This document shows positions 42,539 through 51,890 of a stretch of 64,000 nt of DNA, piece after piece (position 1 is the stretch's first letter; each line of letters opens with the position of its first letter). Source of the stretch: Claveliimonas monacensis (GTDB lineage Bacteria; Bacillota; Clostridia; Lachnospirales; Lachnospiraceae); assembly GCF_014982975.1 (NCBI RefSeq), contig NZ_JADCKL010000012.1, positions 1 through 64,000 of the forward strand, given 5' to 3'. The translations under genes were made by a program, and so were the position numbers. The notes beneath the pieces were generated by a model that was not told the origin of the DNA, made no database searches, and saw only the letters and a list, made by a program, of their open reading frames with translations.

Positions 42539-44506
42539 ATGAAAAAAAGACATATGCTGAATCTTCAGCAGAAACTGATCAAAATATCGAAAAAGCTGCC
42601 GAAGCTGATCAAGAAACATTATTCTGATGAAGTGGATTATGATTTCGTGAAGATCGATGATATCTATGAGATCATCAATCCGGCTTTTGCAAAGTACCAT
42701 ATCTGTATCCAGGAGATGGAAGAGAAAGATTCCAAAACAGAGTTTAAGGATGGGCGGTGGATCTATACCTCCGAGCTGTATTTTTGCCTTGTGAATGCAG
42801 ACCAGCCTGCAGAAAGGGAGCCGGTACATATCCATCTGATCGGGGATCATGAAGACTCTCCGGCAAAAGCACAGGGAGCAGCATGGACTTATGGCCTGAA
42901 ACACTTCCTGCTGTATAAATTCCAGATCAAACAGGTATCGGAAGACCCGGATATGAAAGGCAAGCCGGCAGGCGGTGCATCAAAACAGGCGGAGATACCG
43001 AATCAGACTGGAACAGGCAGAACCGCTTCTGGCAGACGGAAAGATACAGACCCGAAGAAAGCTCCTTCCGATGTAGTTGGAAAAAGCCCTTTGTATGGAC
43101 GGCTTGCAGAAGATGCAGGGGAGAGGAAAAATAACGTGGGCGACCGGACTAGAAATGGAGACAGCAGTGCCAAACAGATGACATCTGCGGCACCAGACCC
43201 GGCAGAGATCTTCGGGAAAACGTCAGGTGATGCAACAGAACGTGGCGATAAGAATAGTGGAACAGAGCAGGAACTGGCAGAGTACCCGGCCAGCGACGGA
43301 AAGGAAGTGGCACATCATCCGAATGGAGATGGTGAATCTGGAGGGGCTAAAGAGACAGCTCCCTACACTTCATCGGGAAAAGGACGGGTGATCCCTATGC
43401 CTGGCGCAGAAAAAGTAGTCCAGGGCAGTTTCCGGAGTACAGATGAAACTTCCTGTCCGGAGAGAAAGGTTCCTGACGAACCGTCTGGCAGCAGTGTGAA
43501 TCCGAAGAAGGATGAAACACCAGTGGCGCAGAACGAACCGCAGGAAACAGGCAGTGTTCCTGAAAGGGTGCCTGATCTGCCGGAACAGAAAGCAGAAGAG
43601 AGTGATCTGAGAGAAGAAGAGTTACCTGCGGAAAAGAAAGCAGGAGAGCAGGTTGAGACTGTATCTGGTGAGAAAAAGGATGCTTCTTCTGGCGGAGACG
43701 GAACGGTAACCGTGAATGAGGACCCGAAGGAGCCGGATGATCGAAAAGGGAAAGAGCCTATCAAAGAAGATGGCGAAATTGCAGAGCCGGCGAAAGACAA
43801 GGAAGACGATAGAAGTGAAGAACAGGATGCGCCGGACAGTGATAAGGTACATGGCAAAGAGAGAAGAAAACGAAAAAAAGGGCGGCATCACAAGGAAGGG
43901 GGCGGTGAAGATACCGCCCAGATGAGCCTGTTGGATTTTGCGGGTTCTTTTCGAGCAGATGAAGAAAGTACAGGTTCTGTTCTTACAGAGAGTGAAGCAA
44001 GAGAAGAGAAGGAAGCAAATGCAGAAAGAAGTGCTCCTGAATTTGTAGAAAGCAGAGGGCATGAACCAGAGAACAGGATAGATGGGCTGAAAGAAGCAGA
44101 GGAACCAGAAGTACCGGGAGTTGATCGAAAGGATGAAGCGGAAGCGGATGTCCCCGCAGAGGAAGAAAATGCGGATACATCAGGAACCGGCGGATCATCC
44201 AAAGATGAGAACGGCTTTGCAGAGGCAGAAGAGGTTCCTTTTGATGAAGCAGACGAAGAGGATTTCTTTAAAGCACTGGAAGAGGAAATCCGGGATGAGG
44301 AAGAAACGCCTTTGACGCTTGAGGAAGCTCTGCAGACCATCTGCCCCTATGCACTATTTGCTGGGAAAACTTTTGAGGAAATGCTGGAAAGCGACGCAGG
44401 GCGTAAACAGCTTTCCTGGTTTGCGACAGAATACATGGGATCGGATTTCCGTGTTCGTGATGCTGCAAAGATGGTATTAGAAAATCTGGAACAGAAAGCG
44501 GCATAA
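42539..44506 (+). CDS. ERF-like single-strand annealing protein with a long acidic linker
   Basis: 655 residues. Residues 1-135 fit the ERF family (LQQKLIKISKKLPKLIKKHY, YHICIQEMEEKDS, GDHEDSPAKAQGAAWTYGLK). The next 450 residues are a low-complexity Glu/Lys/Asp/Pro-rich linker. The last 75 (ICPYALFAGKTFEEMLESDA, then WFATEYMGSDFRVRDAAKMV) look like the C-terminal domain often seen at the end of such proteins. It anneals single strands for recombination or replication of the element. GGAGG precedes the ATG. Confidence 0.7.
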   Translation: MKKRHMLNLQQKLIKISKKLPKLIKKHYSDEVDYDFVKIDDIYEIINPAFAKYHICIQEMEEKDSKTEFKDGRWIYTSELYFCLVNADQPAEREPVHIHLIGDHEDSPAKAQGAAWTYGLKHFLLYKFQIKQVSEDPDMKGKPAGGASKQAEIPNQTGTGRTASGRRKDTDPKKAPSDVVGKSPLYGRLAEDAGERKNNVGDRTRNGDSSAKQMTSAAPDPAEIFGKTSGDATERGDKNSGTEQELAEYPASDGKEVAHHPNGDGESGGAKETAPYTSSGKGRVIPMPGAEKVVQGSFRSTDETSCPERKVPDEPSGSSVNPKKDETPVAQNEPQETGSVPERVPDLPEQKAEESDLREEELPAEKKAGEQVETVSGEKKDASSGGDGTVTVNEDPKEPDDRKGKEPIKEDGEIAEPAKDKEDDRSEEQDAPDSDKVHGKERRKRKKGRHHKEGGGEDTAQMSLLDFAGSFRADEESTGSVLTESEAREEKEANAERSAPEFVESRGHEPENRIDGLKEAEEPEVPGVDRKDEAEADVPAEEENADTSGTGGSSKDENGFAEAEEVPFDEADEEDFFKALEEEIRDEEETPLTLEEALQTICPYALFAGKTFEEMLESDAGRKQLSWFATEYMGSDFRVRDAAKMVLENLEQKAA

Positions 44507-44596
44507 GCCTATATTTCGGGGAAAGAGGAAGGAAAGCTCCTTCTTCTTTCCTGATTTCAAAAGAAGTCCATCCTCACAAAGGAAAGTGGTAGTGAA

Positions 44597-45925
44597 ATGA
44601 AAAAAAGAAAAACTCAGGATGAAGAATATACTGCGCCTTTTACGATCATGGATGTTGCCGCCTACCTGGGGATTGAAAAACTGGAAGACTGTCAAAAAGG
44701 CTATCGGGTGAAAGATCCGGAGAATGAAGCAAATGTGGTCTGCCCGTTCTGTGGGGATGCCCGGGGAAAGGCGAGCATCTGCGTGTGCGGTGGCGGCCAG
44801 GTAAAAAATGTCTTTCACTGCTATGACTGCGGCAGCGGTTATAACATGGTCACCCTCTATGCAGAACTGAAGCATATGAAGGGGAAGGACCGCTATAAGA
44901 GAGCATACCGTGAGCTTTACCGGAAAAAGCAGCGTCAGGGAAACGGAAAAATGAGATCCAGGAAAGCCATGCAGCAGGAGTCCCAAAAGGTAAAGAAAAG
45001 AGCCGGGAGCCAGAAAAAGAAGATGGCCGAGCCGCTTAATAGAGAACAGGTGGATCAGACGTATCGAGCGATGCTGAAATACCTTAAATTGAAACAAGTG
45101 CATCGAAACGACCTCGTCCGGAGGGGCGTAAGTGATGAGATCATTCAGAGGATGATAGAGAAAGGGTATCGAAGTATCAATGTGGAAGGAAGCCTGTCCA
45201 TTGCAAGGCGTTTGATCAAAGACGGCTGTAAGCTGGAAGGCGTGCCTGGATTCTTTAAAAATTGGGATGGAGAATGGGATCTTAACTTCCATGACGGAAA
45301 CCGAGGGTATTTATGCCCGGTCTATGATATCGAAGGGTTTCTCCGGGGATTCCAGATCCGCCTTGACCGTCCGGTAAAAAAGAACAAATATGTCTGGCTC
45401 TCCAGCAGCGGCATGGAAAAAGGGACTGCCATATCAAGCTTGGTGGGAGTATCCGGCGTACCAAAGGGAGAGAGCATCTTCCTGACAGAAGGAATCCTAA
45501 AAGCGGAAATTGCTTCCCAGATCAGGGGAGACTGTTTCCTTGGAAACCCTGGTATCGGAAACTGGCGTGACCTTTCTGAAGTTTTAAAAGCTGCGAAGGA
45601 GAGAGGCGTGAAGCATGTGTATGAAATGTATGACATGGACAAGATGCTCCGTCTGACCTGTCAGGAGGACTATGATGAAAGATGCAGGGAATGTGAAGAT
45701 AAAGAGGAACATGGGAATCCGGAGTTTGAGTGCCCGAGAAAACGATTAAAGAGAGACACGATCCGGAAAGGATGTAACTCGGCTTATCGTGTCTGCAAGG
45801 AGCTGGGCCTTACCTGCAAAAGGGAACTGTGGGATGTAGGGGAAGACGGACTTTGGGATGAACATGAAAAAGGAATCGATGACTGGGAGACAAGAGAGAT
45901 CCGGAAGAAATGCGATTCTGCATAA
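44597..45925 (+). CDS. DnaG-like primase with CHC2 zinc finger and Toprim domain
   Basis: 442 residues. The N-terminal CHC2 zinc finger has CPFCGDARGKA and FHCYDCGSGYN. The Toprim part (about 285-360) has FLTEGILKAEIASQ with the catalytic Glu and YEMYDMDKM with the DxD pair. The basic linker between them is typical. It would lay primers on the transferred strand or during element replication. The start is an ATG after an AAAGTGG-type site; the region 44507-44596 holds no gene. Confidence 0.82.
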   Translation: MKKRKTQDEEYTAPFTIMDVAAYLGIEKLEDCQKGYRVKDPENEANVVCPFCGDARGKASICVCGGGQVKNVFHCYDCGSGYNMVTLYAELKHMKGKDRYKRAYRELYRKKQRQGNGKMRSRKAMQQESQKVKKRAGSQKKKMAEPLNREQVDQTYRAMLKYLKLKQVHRNDLVRRGVSDEIIQRMIEKGYRSINVEGSLSIARRLIKDGCKLEGVPGFFKNWDGEWDLNFHDGNRGYLCPVYDIEGFLRGFQIRLDRPVKKNKYVWLSSSGMEKGTAISSLVGVSGVPKGESIFLTEGILKAEIASQIRGDCFLGNPGIGNWRDLSEVLKAAKERGVKHVYEMYDMDKMLRLTCQEDYDERCRECEDKEEHGNPEFECPRKRLKRDTIRKGCNSAYRVCKELGLTCKRELWDVGEDGLWDEHEKGIDDWETREIRKKCDSA

Positions 45926-45974
45926 GCGGGGCAGAAACCGTCTCAGAAAAACGTGCAGGGATAAGATTTAGGTT

Positions 45975-46013
45975 ATGCAAAAGGGGAACTTATTTTAAGT
46001 TCCCTTTTTGCAT
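45975..46013 (+). terminator. Strong intrinsic terminator
   Basis: ATGCAAAAGGGGAACTTA pairs with TAAGTTCCCTTTTTGCAT, with one mismatch and a short loop. It separates the primase operon from the adhesin leader. Confidence 0.75.
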
Positions 46014-46070
46014 GGCTTAAAAGCCATGAGAAGGGAGGTTTTTATGATCCGGGACAGACCTGAATCATGT

Positions 46071-46141
46071 GGCAGGGCGAATCTGTAAGAGACGGCGGCT
46101 TTACGAAAGGCAAAATAATCGCCCTGCCCTGTAAGGCCGCC
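46071..46141 (+). promoter_or_regulatory. RNA with two mutually exclusive stems before the adhesin gene
   Basis: GGCAGGGCGA (46071-46080) pairs perfectly with TCGCCCTGCC (46119-46128). GGCGGCTTTAC (46094-46104) pairs with GTAAGGCCGCC (46131-46141) with one mismatch. The order is A-B-A'-B', so the stems cross. As only two bases separate A' and B', both full stems can hardly form together, so this is more likely an either/or switch than a pseudoknot. It ends 50 bases before the adhesin's start. No known riboswitch class was recognised. Confidence 0.5.
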
Positions 46142-46190
46142 ATTTTCACTTTTATGAATGAAGATTTGGAACGAAAGGAGAGAAGTTTAC

Positions 46191-49100
46191 TTGAAGAAAA
46201 ACTGGAAAACGAGACTGACTGCAGGATTTCTGGCTGTTCTGCTTGGCTGCTCTGCGCTTCTTAGTGTACCGACGGACACTGCATATGCGGCAGCATCACA
46301 GAGCCAGGAAAACTCCCAGGCAGAAGATCTGACCATCGAGAAAGGGGAAACGTTTGACATTGCCAGCGATTTTACCGGGATCCATACAGAGGAAGGGGAT
46401 AAGGTATCCTATGTTGCCTCCGCTGATGAGGATGGAAAAGCCTTTGATGCGGACCGGCCAGGAACTTACGACTGTATTTACCGGGTAGAAAAATCGACAG
46501 GTGAAACCTATGAAGTGGTCCGGACGATCACGGTCAGCAGTAACGCAAAAGAGAACAGCACTCCTTCGTCCCAGCAGAAGGAAGATAAGGATGCTTCGTC
46601 AGAAGATGAGGATCCTGACCCTGCCGGGGCGGAGATTGAACTAGACGGCGTAACGGAAGAGGATGGCTTATATCTGTCCGTTGTGCCTTCCGCCCTTGCC
46701 TCGACAAGGGAAAGTGCAACCCTGGTACAGGGCGAGCGGATCTGGTATCCCAGTGATCTTGGATCCTACAGCACCTGTTATTTCTATGTCAATGACCGGC
46801 TGGCATACTGTATTGAATCGAACTTAAATTCTCCTCCGTCAGCGGACTATGTAGCAGGGATTTATGAAAGCAACTTAAATCTTCAAAAAGTCTTGTACTA
46901 TGGTTATGGAGGCCCGGGAGACTTGACCGGAGATTACTTAAGCGGCTATAGCAATGACATGAAGTACATCATGACCCACCTTGCTGCCAGCGTGGCTTAT
47001 GCAGGAGAGGACGTAGGATTTACCGGCTGTTATGAGAGCGGGATTCAGAAGTATAAAGTCCGGGAATATATCCAGTTCCTTTACGGTCAGGAGGCACCGC
47101 CGAGTGCAGCCATCAGCCTTTCCTCTACACAGGAAAACGCCTATCTGGAGGGGGATGTGCAGAGAACAGATCCTATCACATTAAACGGGGATCACAGAAA
47201 CTATATCACCCTGAACCTTCCGACGGGTGTCACCTACCATGATACAGACGGCGGTGAGCAGAGTGGAGGAACAGTAACGATTTACGGAGGAACCACGTTC
47301 TATTTTACCGCAGCAAAAACGGTTCATGGAACATGGAATACCGGAAACTTAAGCGGGCAGATCGGAGCCCAGTGGAAGACACTGGTGGTTTCCGCAGGAG
47401 ACGGATACCAGGATGTCGGTTATGGCGAGTTCTATGAGGAACCGAGCGCCAGTGTCAGCTTTTCCATCAAATGGATGGATTTCTCCTGGGTGGAAGTGAT
47501 TAAGGAGGATGCCCAGAGCGGAGTCCGCCTGGCAGGAGCAGTGTTCGGAATCTACCGGGACGAGGCATGCACAGACCTGATCACAGAGATGCCGGCGACA
47601 GACGAGAACGGCGCATCAAAAGCAGAGCTGAATATGGGAGACGGAACGGTTTACCTAAAAGAAATCTCTGTTCCGGAAGGCTATAAGCTGAACACGTCTG
47701 TTTATAATGTGGAACTTAAAGTTGCAACAACACAGACAGTTACGGTGACCAACGAGGAACAGAAAGGGAAGATCGTGATCCGGAAACAGGGAGAGAAGTT
47801 ATCTGGAGTTTCCGGAGAAGAGGGAAATCTTTCTTTTATCTATGAAAATGCAGCTTTTGCGGATGCCCAGTATAAGATCTATGCGGCAGAGGATATTTAC
47901 AGCCAGGATAAACAGACCCTGATCCATCATGCGGGAGATCTGGTAGAAGAGCTGATGACCGGGGCCGATGGAAGCTGCGAGACAGGGATGCTCTATCTGG
48001 GAAGTTACCGGATCGTGGAAATAAAAGCGCCTCATTCCCTGACGATCGGAGAATCTGAAGAAGAGCGCACAAAGGATGTGACCCTTTCCTATGCCGGTCA
48101 GACGGTGGAACTCTCAGAGGAAGAGGCAACCTATACGAACGCACGCCCGAATGTGGAAGTCAATATCGTAAAGAAATCCGAGAACGATGATGTGACATTA
48201 AAAGGCGCTGTCTTCGGGCTGTATGCGGCAGAGGACATTACAACGGCAGATGGTACCGTACTTGTAAAATCCGGGACATTGATTCAGAGCGTGGAATCTG
48301 ATGCGGATGGCAACGCAGCGTTTACAGCAGACATCCCCGTTGATTTCCATTATGCAGTAGAAGAGATCCAGGCTCCGGAATATTACTATATGAGCAGCGA
48401 CCGTTATGAGTTCTACTATGAGTATCAGAATGACACAACCTACACCTATACCTTCGCCCACACTTTTACAAACAAGGAGGTGCGGGGTGAGATCCATATT
48501 GAAAAGATCGACAAGGATACTCAGTCTTCCGTATCCCAAGGGGATGGCGATTTAGACGGTGCGGTTTACGGGCTGTATGCTGCAGAAGATATCCAGCACC
48601 CAAACGGCAAGAGCGGGACTCTTTATGAAAAGGATGAGCTGGTGACCCAGGGTGTGATCGAAGATGGAGAACTGGATTTCACAGACCTGTATCTTGGAAG
48701 CTACTATGTGCAGGAGATCTCTGCACCACCTTCCAATGCCTATCTGATCGATGAGACGAAATATCCGGTGGAGGTTTCCTATGAGGGGCAGGAAGTGGAA
48801 ATCGTACGCCGGGATGTGACCGTGGTGGAGACGATTAAGAAACAGGCGTTCCAACTCATTAAGATTTCTGAGGATGGTGACCAGACGGAAACAGACCTGT
48901 TAGAAGGGGCCGGGTTTAAAGTGTACCTGATCAGCTCTTTGAGCGGAGTGAAGGATGGAAGCTTAGAGCCGTCCAATGGCACAGAATATACTGCAGAAGA
49001 TTTCATTGGTTATGATTTCAGTGAGGAAGAGTGCGCTTCCTACTATGAGAATGGGGAAAAGATCGTTACGGAAGAGATGTTCAGCGATAAGAACGGATAT

Positions 49101-51749
49101 GTTCTTTCCCCGGAACTTCCCTATGGAAAATATGTCGTAATCGAATCTACAGTGCCGGAAAACATGAACGGGATCAATCCATTCCTCGTGACGATTGACG
49201 AGGACAGCAGAGAGCCGCAGCCATGGCGTGTCTTCGATGACCGTCCCTATGAATTCTACTTTAAGATCATTAAGAAGGACGCCCAGACCGGGCTGCCGGT
49301 ATTAAAGAACAGTGCGAAATATAAGATCTATGATATGGAAAATGAGGAATACGTATCTATGAAGGTACGCTATCCGGAAGTGGATACCATTGATACGTTC
49401 GAGACGAATGAGGAAGGATACCTGCAGACACCGGAGCAGCTAAAAAGCGGCACCTACCGGATCGAAGAGGTGGAAAGCCCCAACCTGTTTGTACAGCCTG
49501 GGCATGAAAACGCCCTGATGGATGGGGAGACATCGATTCCGCTCAATGAGGTCACAAATGCAGGCGTCTATGAGGGAGCTCCGAGGGATTCTATTACCAT
49601 CAAAGTAGACAGCGAGACTGCTCATGAGGTGGAAGAGGATACCGGAAAATACATCATCGTGGTGGAAGTCTACAATGATGAGGCTGTAGGCAGCCTGACG
49701 ATTGAAAAGACCGGTGAAGTATTGGTGGATGCAGAGACAGCAGGGGAGCCAATCCTTGCAAAAGCCCGTAATGTACTGGCCGGGATTGTAAATAGTGTGT
49801 CCAATCTGGTTACCGGAGAGGATGCCATGGAAGTTGCAGAAGGCTATTCCTTTATTTACGAGGAACAGGGGATTGCCGGAGCAGAATTTTCCATCTATGC
49901 AAGGGATGTCATCTACTCACCGGATGGTCAGACAGATGAAGAGGGAAATCTGGTGATCCGTTATGAAAAGGATGCCCTTGTTGGATCTATTGTAACAGGC
50001 GAGGACGGGAAAGGGACTCTGAATAACCTTCCGGTAGGAAATTACTATATCAAAGAGACGAAGACAGGGGATTCCTTTGTTCTGGATCCGGAAGAGAAGG
50101 ATTTCTCGATCACCTATCAGGGGCAGGAAGTTGCTGTAGACTATGTGACAAAGGAGATTGAGAACCAGAGACAGAAAGTGGATCTTTCCGTGGTAAAAAA
50201 ATCTTCTCAGACTGAAGAACCTCTTGCAGGCGTTGTATTCGGCCTGTATGCGGCTGAGGATATCACCGGTGCAGATGGAAGCGTTCTTGTGGAAGCAGGG
50301 GCTCTGATCGAAAAGGGAACCACCGGGGAAGACGGTACCCTTGCCTTTTCTTCTGACCTTCCCCATGGGAAATATGAGATCCGGGAGATCGAACATCTGC
50401 CGGGCTATCTGCCAAATGAGGAACCGATCGAAGTGGATGCTTCCTATACAGACCCGGCTCTGGAAGTGATCGAGATCACAAAGGAAGTGGAGAATCAGCC
50501 TACGGTTACAGAGATTACGAAAACGGATATTACCGGGGAAAAAGAGGTGGAAGGAGCCACGCTCCAGGTGATCAATGAAGCCGGAGAAGTGGTGGAAGAA
50601 TGGGTATCCACTGCAGAACCCCATGTGATCTATGCCCTGGCACCTGGGAATTATACGCTCCATGAAGTGTCCGCACCTACAGAGGATGGTTATGTTCGTG
50701 CAGAGGATGTAGCATTTACGGTTGAAGAATCTGGAGAGGTCCAGCAGGTTTCCATGCAGGATGACCATACAAAGGTGGAGATCAGTAAGACAGATATAAC
50801 TGGGGAAACGGAAGTGGAAGGGGCGCACTTACAGATCATCAACCAGGACGGAGAGGTTGTAGAGGAATGGACCTCTACAAACGAGCCTCATCTGATCGAG
50901 TATCTGCCGGTAGGCGAATATACCCTGCATGAAGAAAGTGCACCTACGGAGTCCGGTTATGTGCGTGCGGAAGATGTGACGTTTACAGTGGAAGAGACTG
51001 GTGAGATCCAGCAGGTTTCCATGAAGGATGATCATACAAAGGTGGAGATCAGTAAGACCGACATTACCGGGGAGCAGGAGATTGAAGGAGCGCTTTTACA
51101 GATCCTGACACCGGATGGAGAAGTGGTAGAGGAATGGACTTCCGGAAACGAGCCTCATTACGTGGAATACTTAGCTCCTGGGGATTACGTACTCCATGAA
51201 GAATCTGCTCCGGAAGGATTTCTGATCGCAGCAGATGTAGAATTTACCGTAGAGGAATCCGGAGAAATCCAGCAGGTTTCCATGGTGGATGAAGTTCCCA
51301 TGGGCCAGCTTGTGATCAAAAAGACCGATGCAGCAGACGGATCGGCTTTGGCCGGCGTAGGATTTACCCTGACGAATCAGGAAACCGGAGAAGTGGTGGC
51401 GGAGCTGACAACAGGCGAAGATGGTACAGTGACCAGTGATCTGCTGCCTATCGCAACCTATGCGGACGGCAAGGTGGCTGGGGACATTACTTATATCCTG
51501 ACGGAAACCAAGCCGTTAGAGGGCTATGTGGCAAATGAAGAGTCCTATGAGATCACTTTCAGTTATCAGGATGCCGAAACAAAAGTGATCGAAGTGGTAC
51601 AGGAGATTACCAATGAGAAGACACCGGATGCTCCGGAAGAAGTAAAGACCGGAGATAATACTATGCTCATCATTCCAGTGATTATTGGAATCCTGGCGGT
51701 GATCGGAATCATCGTTCTGATCATTCGGATCCGGCGCAGTAAGAGATAA
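46191..51749 (+). CDS. Giant SpaA/CnaB-repeat adhesin with a thioester-like domain
   Basis: 1852 residues from TTG 46191, which has AAAGGAG about ten bases upstream and gives a clean signal peptide (KKNWKTRLTAGFLAVLL ... TDTAYA). It has an early domain resembling a TQXA thioester domain (STCYFYVNDRLAYCIES with the Cys), but the later motif reads THLA where Gln is expected. Many SpaA/CnaB beta-sandwich repeats follow (recurring EVAS/KGAVFGLYAAEDI-like, TNEE-like ends). It ends VKTGD, a hydrophobic helix and RRSKR, a sortase signal variant. It is presumably anchored by the sortase at 51891. Confidence 0.82.
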   Translation: MKKNWKTRLTAGFLAVLLGCSALLSVPTDTAYAAASQSQENSQAEDLTIEKGETFDIASDFTGIHTEEGDKVSYVASADEDGKAFDADRPGTYDCIYRVEKSTGETYEVVRTITVSSNAKENSTPSSQQKEDKDASSEDEDPDPAGAEIELDGVTEEDGLYLSVVPSALASTRESATLVQGERIWYPSDLGSYSTCYFYVNDRLAYCIESNLNSPPSADYVAGIYESNLNLQKVLYYGYGGPGDLTGDYLSGYSNDMKYIMTHLAASVAYAGEDVGFTGCYESGIQKYKVREYIQFLYGQEAPPSAAISLSSTQENAYLEGDVQRTDPITLNGDHRNYITLNLPTGVTYHDTDGGEQSGGTVTIYGGTTFYFTAAKTVHGTWNTGNLSGQIGAQWKTLVVSAGDGYQDVGYGEFYEEPSASVSFSIKWMDFSWVEVIKEDAQSGVRLAGAVFGIYRDEACTDLITEMPATDENGASKAELNMGDGTVYLKEISVPEGYKLNTSVYNVELKVATTQTVTVTNEEQKGKIVIRKQGEKLSGVSGEEGNLSFIYENAAFADAQYKIYAAEDIYSQDKQTLIHHAGDLVEELMTGADGSCETGMLYLGSYRIVEIKAPHSLTIGESEEERTKDVTLSYAGQTVELSEEEATYTNARPNVEVNIVKKSENDDVTLKGAVFGLYAAEDITTADGTVLVKSGTLIQSVESDADGNAAFTADIPVDFHYAVEEIQAPEYYYMSSDRYEFYYEYQNDTTYTYTFAHTFTNKEVRGEIHIEKIDKDTQSSVSQGDGDLDGAVYGLYAAEDIQHPNGKSGTLYEKDELVTQGVIEDGELDFTDLYLGSYYVQEISAPPSNAYLIDETKYPVEVSYEGQEVEIVRRDVTVVETIKKQAFQLIKISEDGDQTETDLLEGAGFKVYLISSLSGVKDGSLEPSNGTEYTAEDFIGYDFSEEECASYYENGEKIVTEEMFSDKNGYVLSPELPYGKYVVIESTVPENMNGINPFLVTIDEDSREPQPWRVFDDRPYEFYFKIIKKDAQTGLPVLKNSAKYKIYDMENEEYVSMKVRYPEVDTIDTFETNEEGYLQTPEQLKSGTYRIEEVESPNLFVQPGHENALMDGETSIPLNEVTNAGVYEGAPRDSITIKVDSETAHEVEEDTGKYIIVVEVYNDEAVGSLTIEKTGEVLVDAETAGEPILAKARNVLAGIVNSVSNLVTGEDAMEVAEGYSFIYEEQGIAGAEFSIYARDVIYSPDGQTDEEGNLVIRYEKDALVGSIVTGEDGKGTLNNLPVGNYYIKETKTGDSFVLDPEEKDFSITYQGQEVAVDYVTKEIENQRQKVDLSVVKKSSQTEEPLAGVVFGLYAAEDITGADGSVLVEAGALIEKGTTGEDGTLAFSSDLPHGKYEIREIEHLPGYLPNEEPIEVDASYTDPALEVIEITKEVENQPTVTEITKTDITGEKEVEGATLQVINEAGEVVEEWVSTAEPHVIYALAPGNYTLHEVSAPTEDGYVRAEDVAFTVEESGEVQQVSMQDDHTKVEISKTDITGETEVEGAHLQIINQDGEVVEEWTSTNEPHLIEYLPVGEYTLHEESAPTESGYVRAEDVTFTVEETGEIQQVSMKDDHTKVEISKTDITGEQEIEGALLQILTPDGEVVEEWTSGNEPHYVEYLAPGDYVLHEESAPEGFLIAADVEFTVEESGEIQQVSMVDEVPMGQLVIKKTDAADGSALAGVGFTLTNQETGEVVAELTTGEDGTVTSDLLPIATYADGKVAGDITYILTETKPLEGYVANEESYEITFSYQDAETKVIEVVQEITNEKTPDAPEEVKTGDNTMLIIPVIIGILAVIGIIVLIIRIRRSKR
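50505..51302 (+). repeat. Three tandem CnaB-type repeats
   Basis: Unit 1 begins at 50505, unit 2 at 50772 and unit 3 at 51039, a period of 267 bases (89 codons). Each has K-V-E-I-x-K-T-D-I-T-G-E, then E-V-V-E-E-W and H-E-x-S-A-P. The third is slightly shorter. Sequence is well kept between copies, so copy number may vary between strains. Confidence 0.8.
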
Positions 51750-51833
51750 GAGGAATATCTGTAAGTAAAACAGGGATCAAATAAGAAACATGAAGTCTGG
51801 CAGAGAAGCAGGCTACTAGAATAGTATAGTCTG

Positions 51834-51875
51834 GAGCGGCAGTGTACTTTTTGGGTATGCTGCCGCTCTTTTTTT
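51834..51875 (+). terminator. Terminator between adhesin and sortase genes
   Basis: GAGCGGCAG pairs perfectly with CTGCCGCTC around a 17-base loop, followed by seven T. A TATAGT box at 51826 might be a -10 region. The sortase could therefore have its own attenuated transcript. Confidence 0.75.
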
Positions 51876-51890
51876 GATTGGAGGCAGAGG

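Noticed and set aside
43363-44340. Minus-strand Ser- and Phe-rich frames over the ERF-like linker
   Set aside because: They mirror the Glu/Lys-rich low-complexity linker and have no domain.
44477-45292. 271-codon minus-strand frame over the primase
   Set aside because: Antisense shadow; the plus strand carries the CHC2 and Toprim motifs.
46071-46141. True H-type pseudoknot
   Set aside because: Only two bases link the second arm of stem A and that of stem B, too few to cross a ten-base stem; mutually exclusive stems are more likely.
49917-50828. 303-codon minus-strand frame over the adhesin repeats
   Set aside because: It is the reverse frame of repetitive CnaB codons and has no ribosome site.
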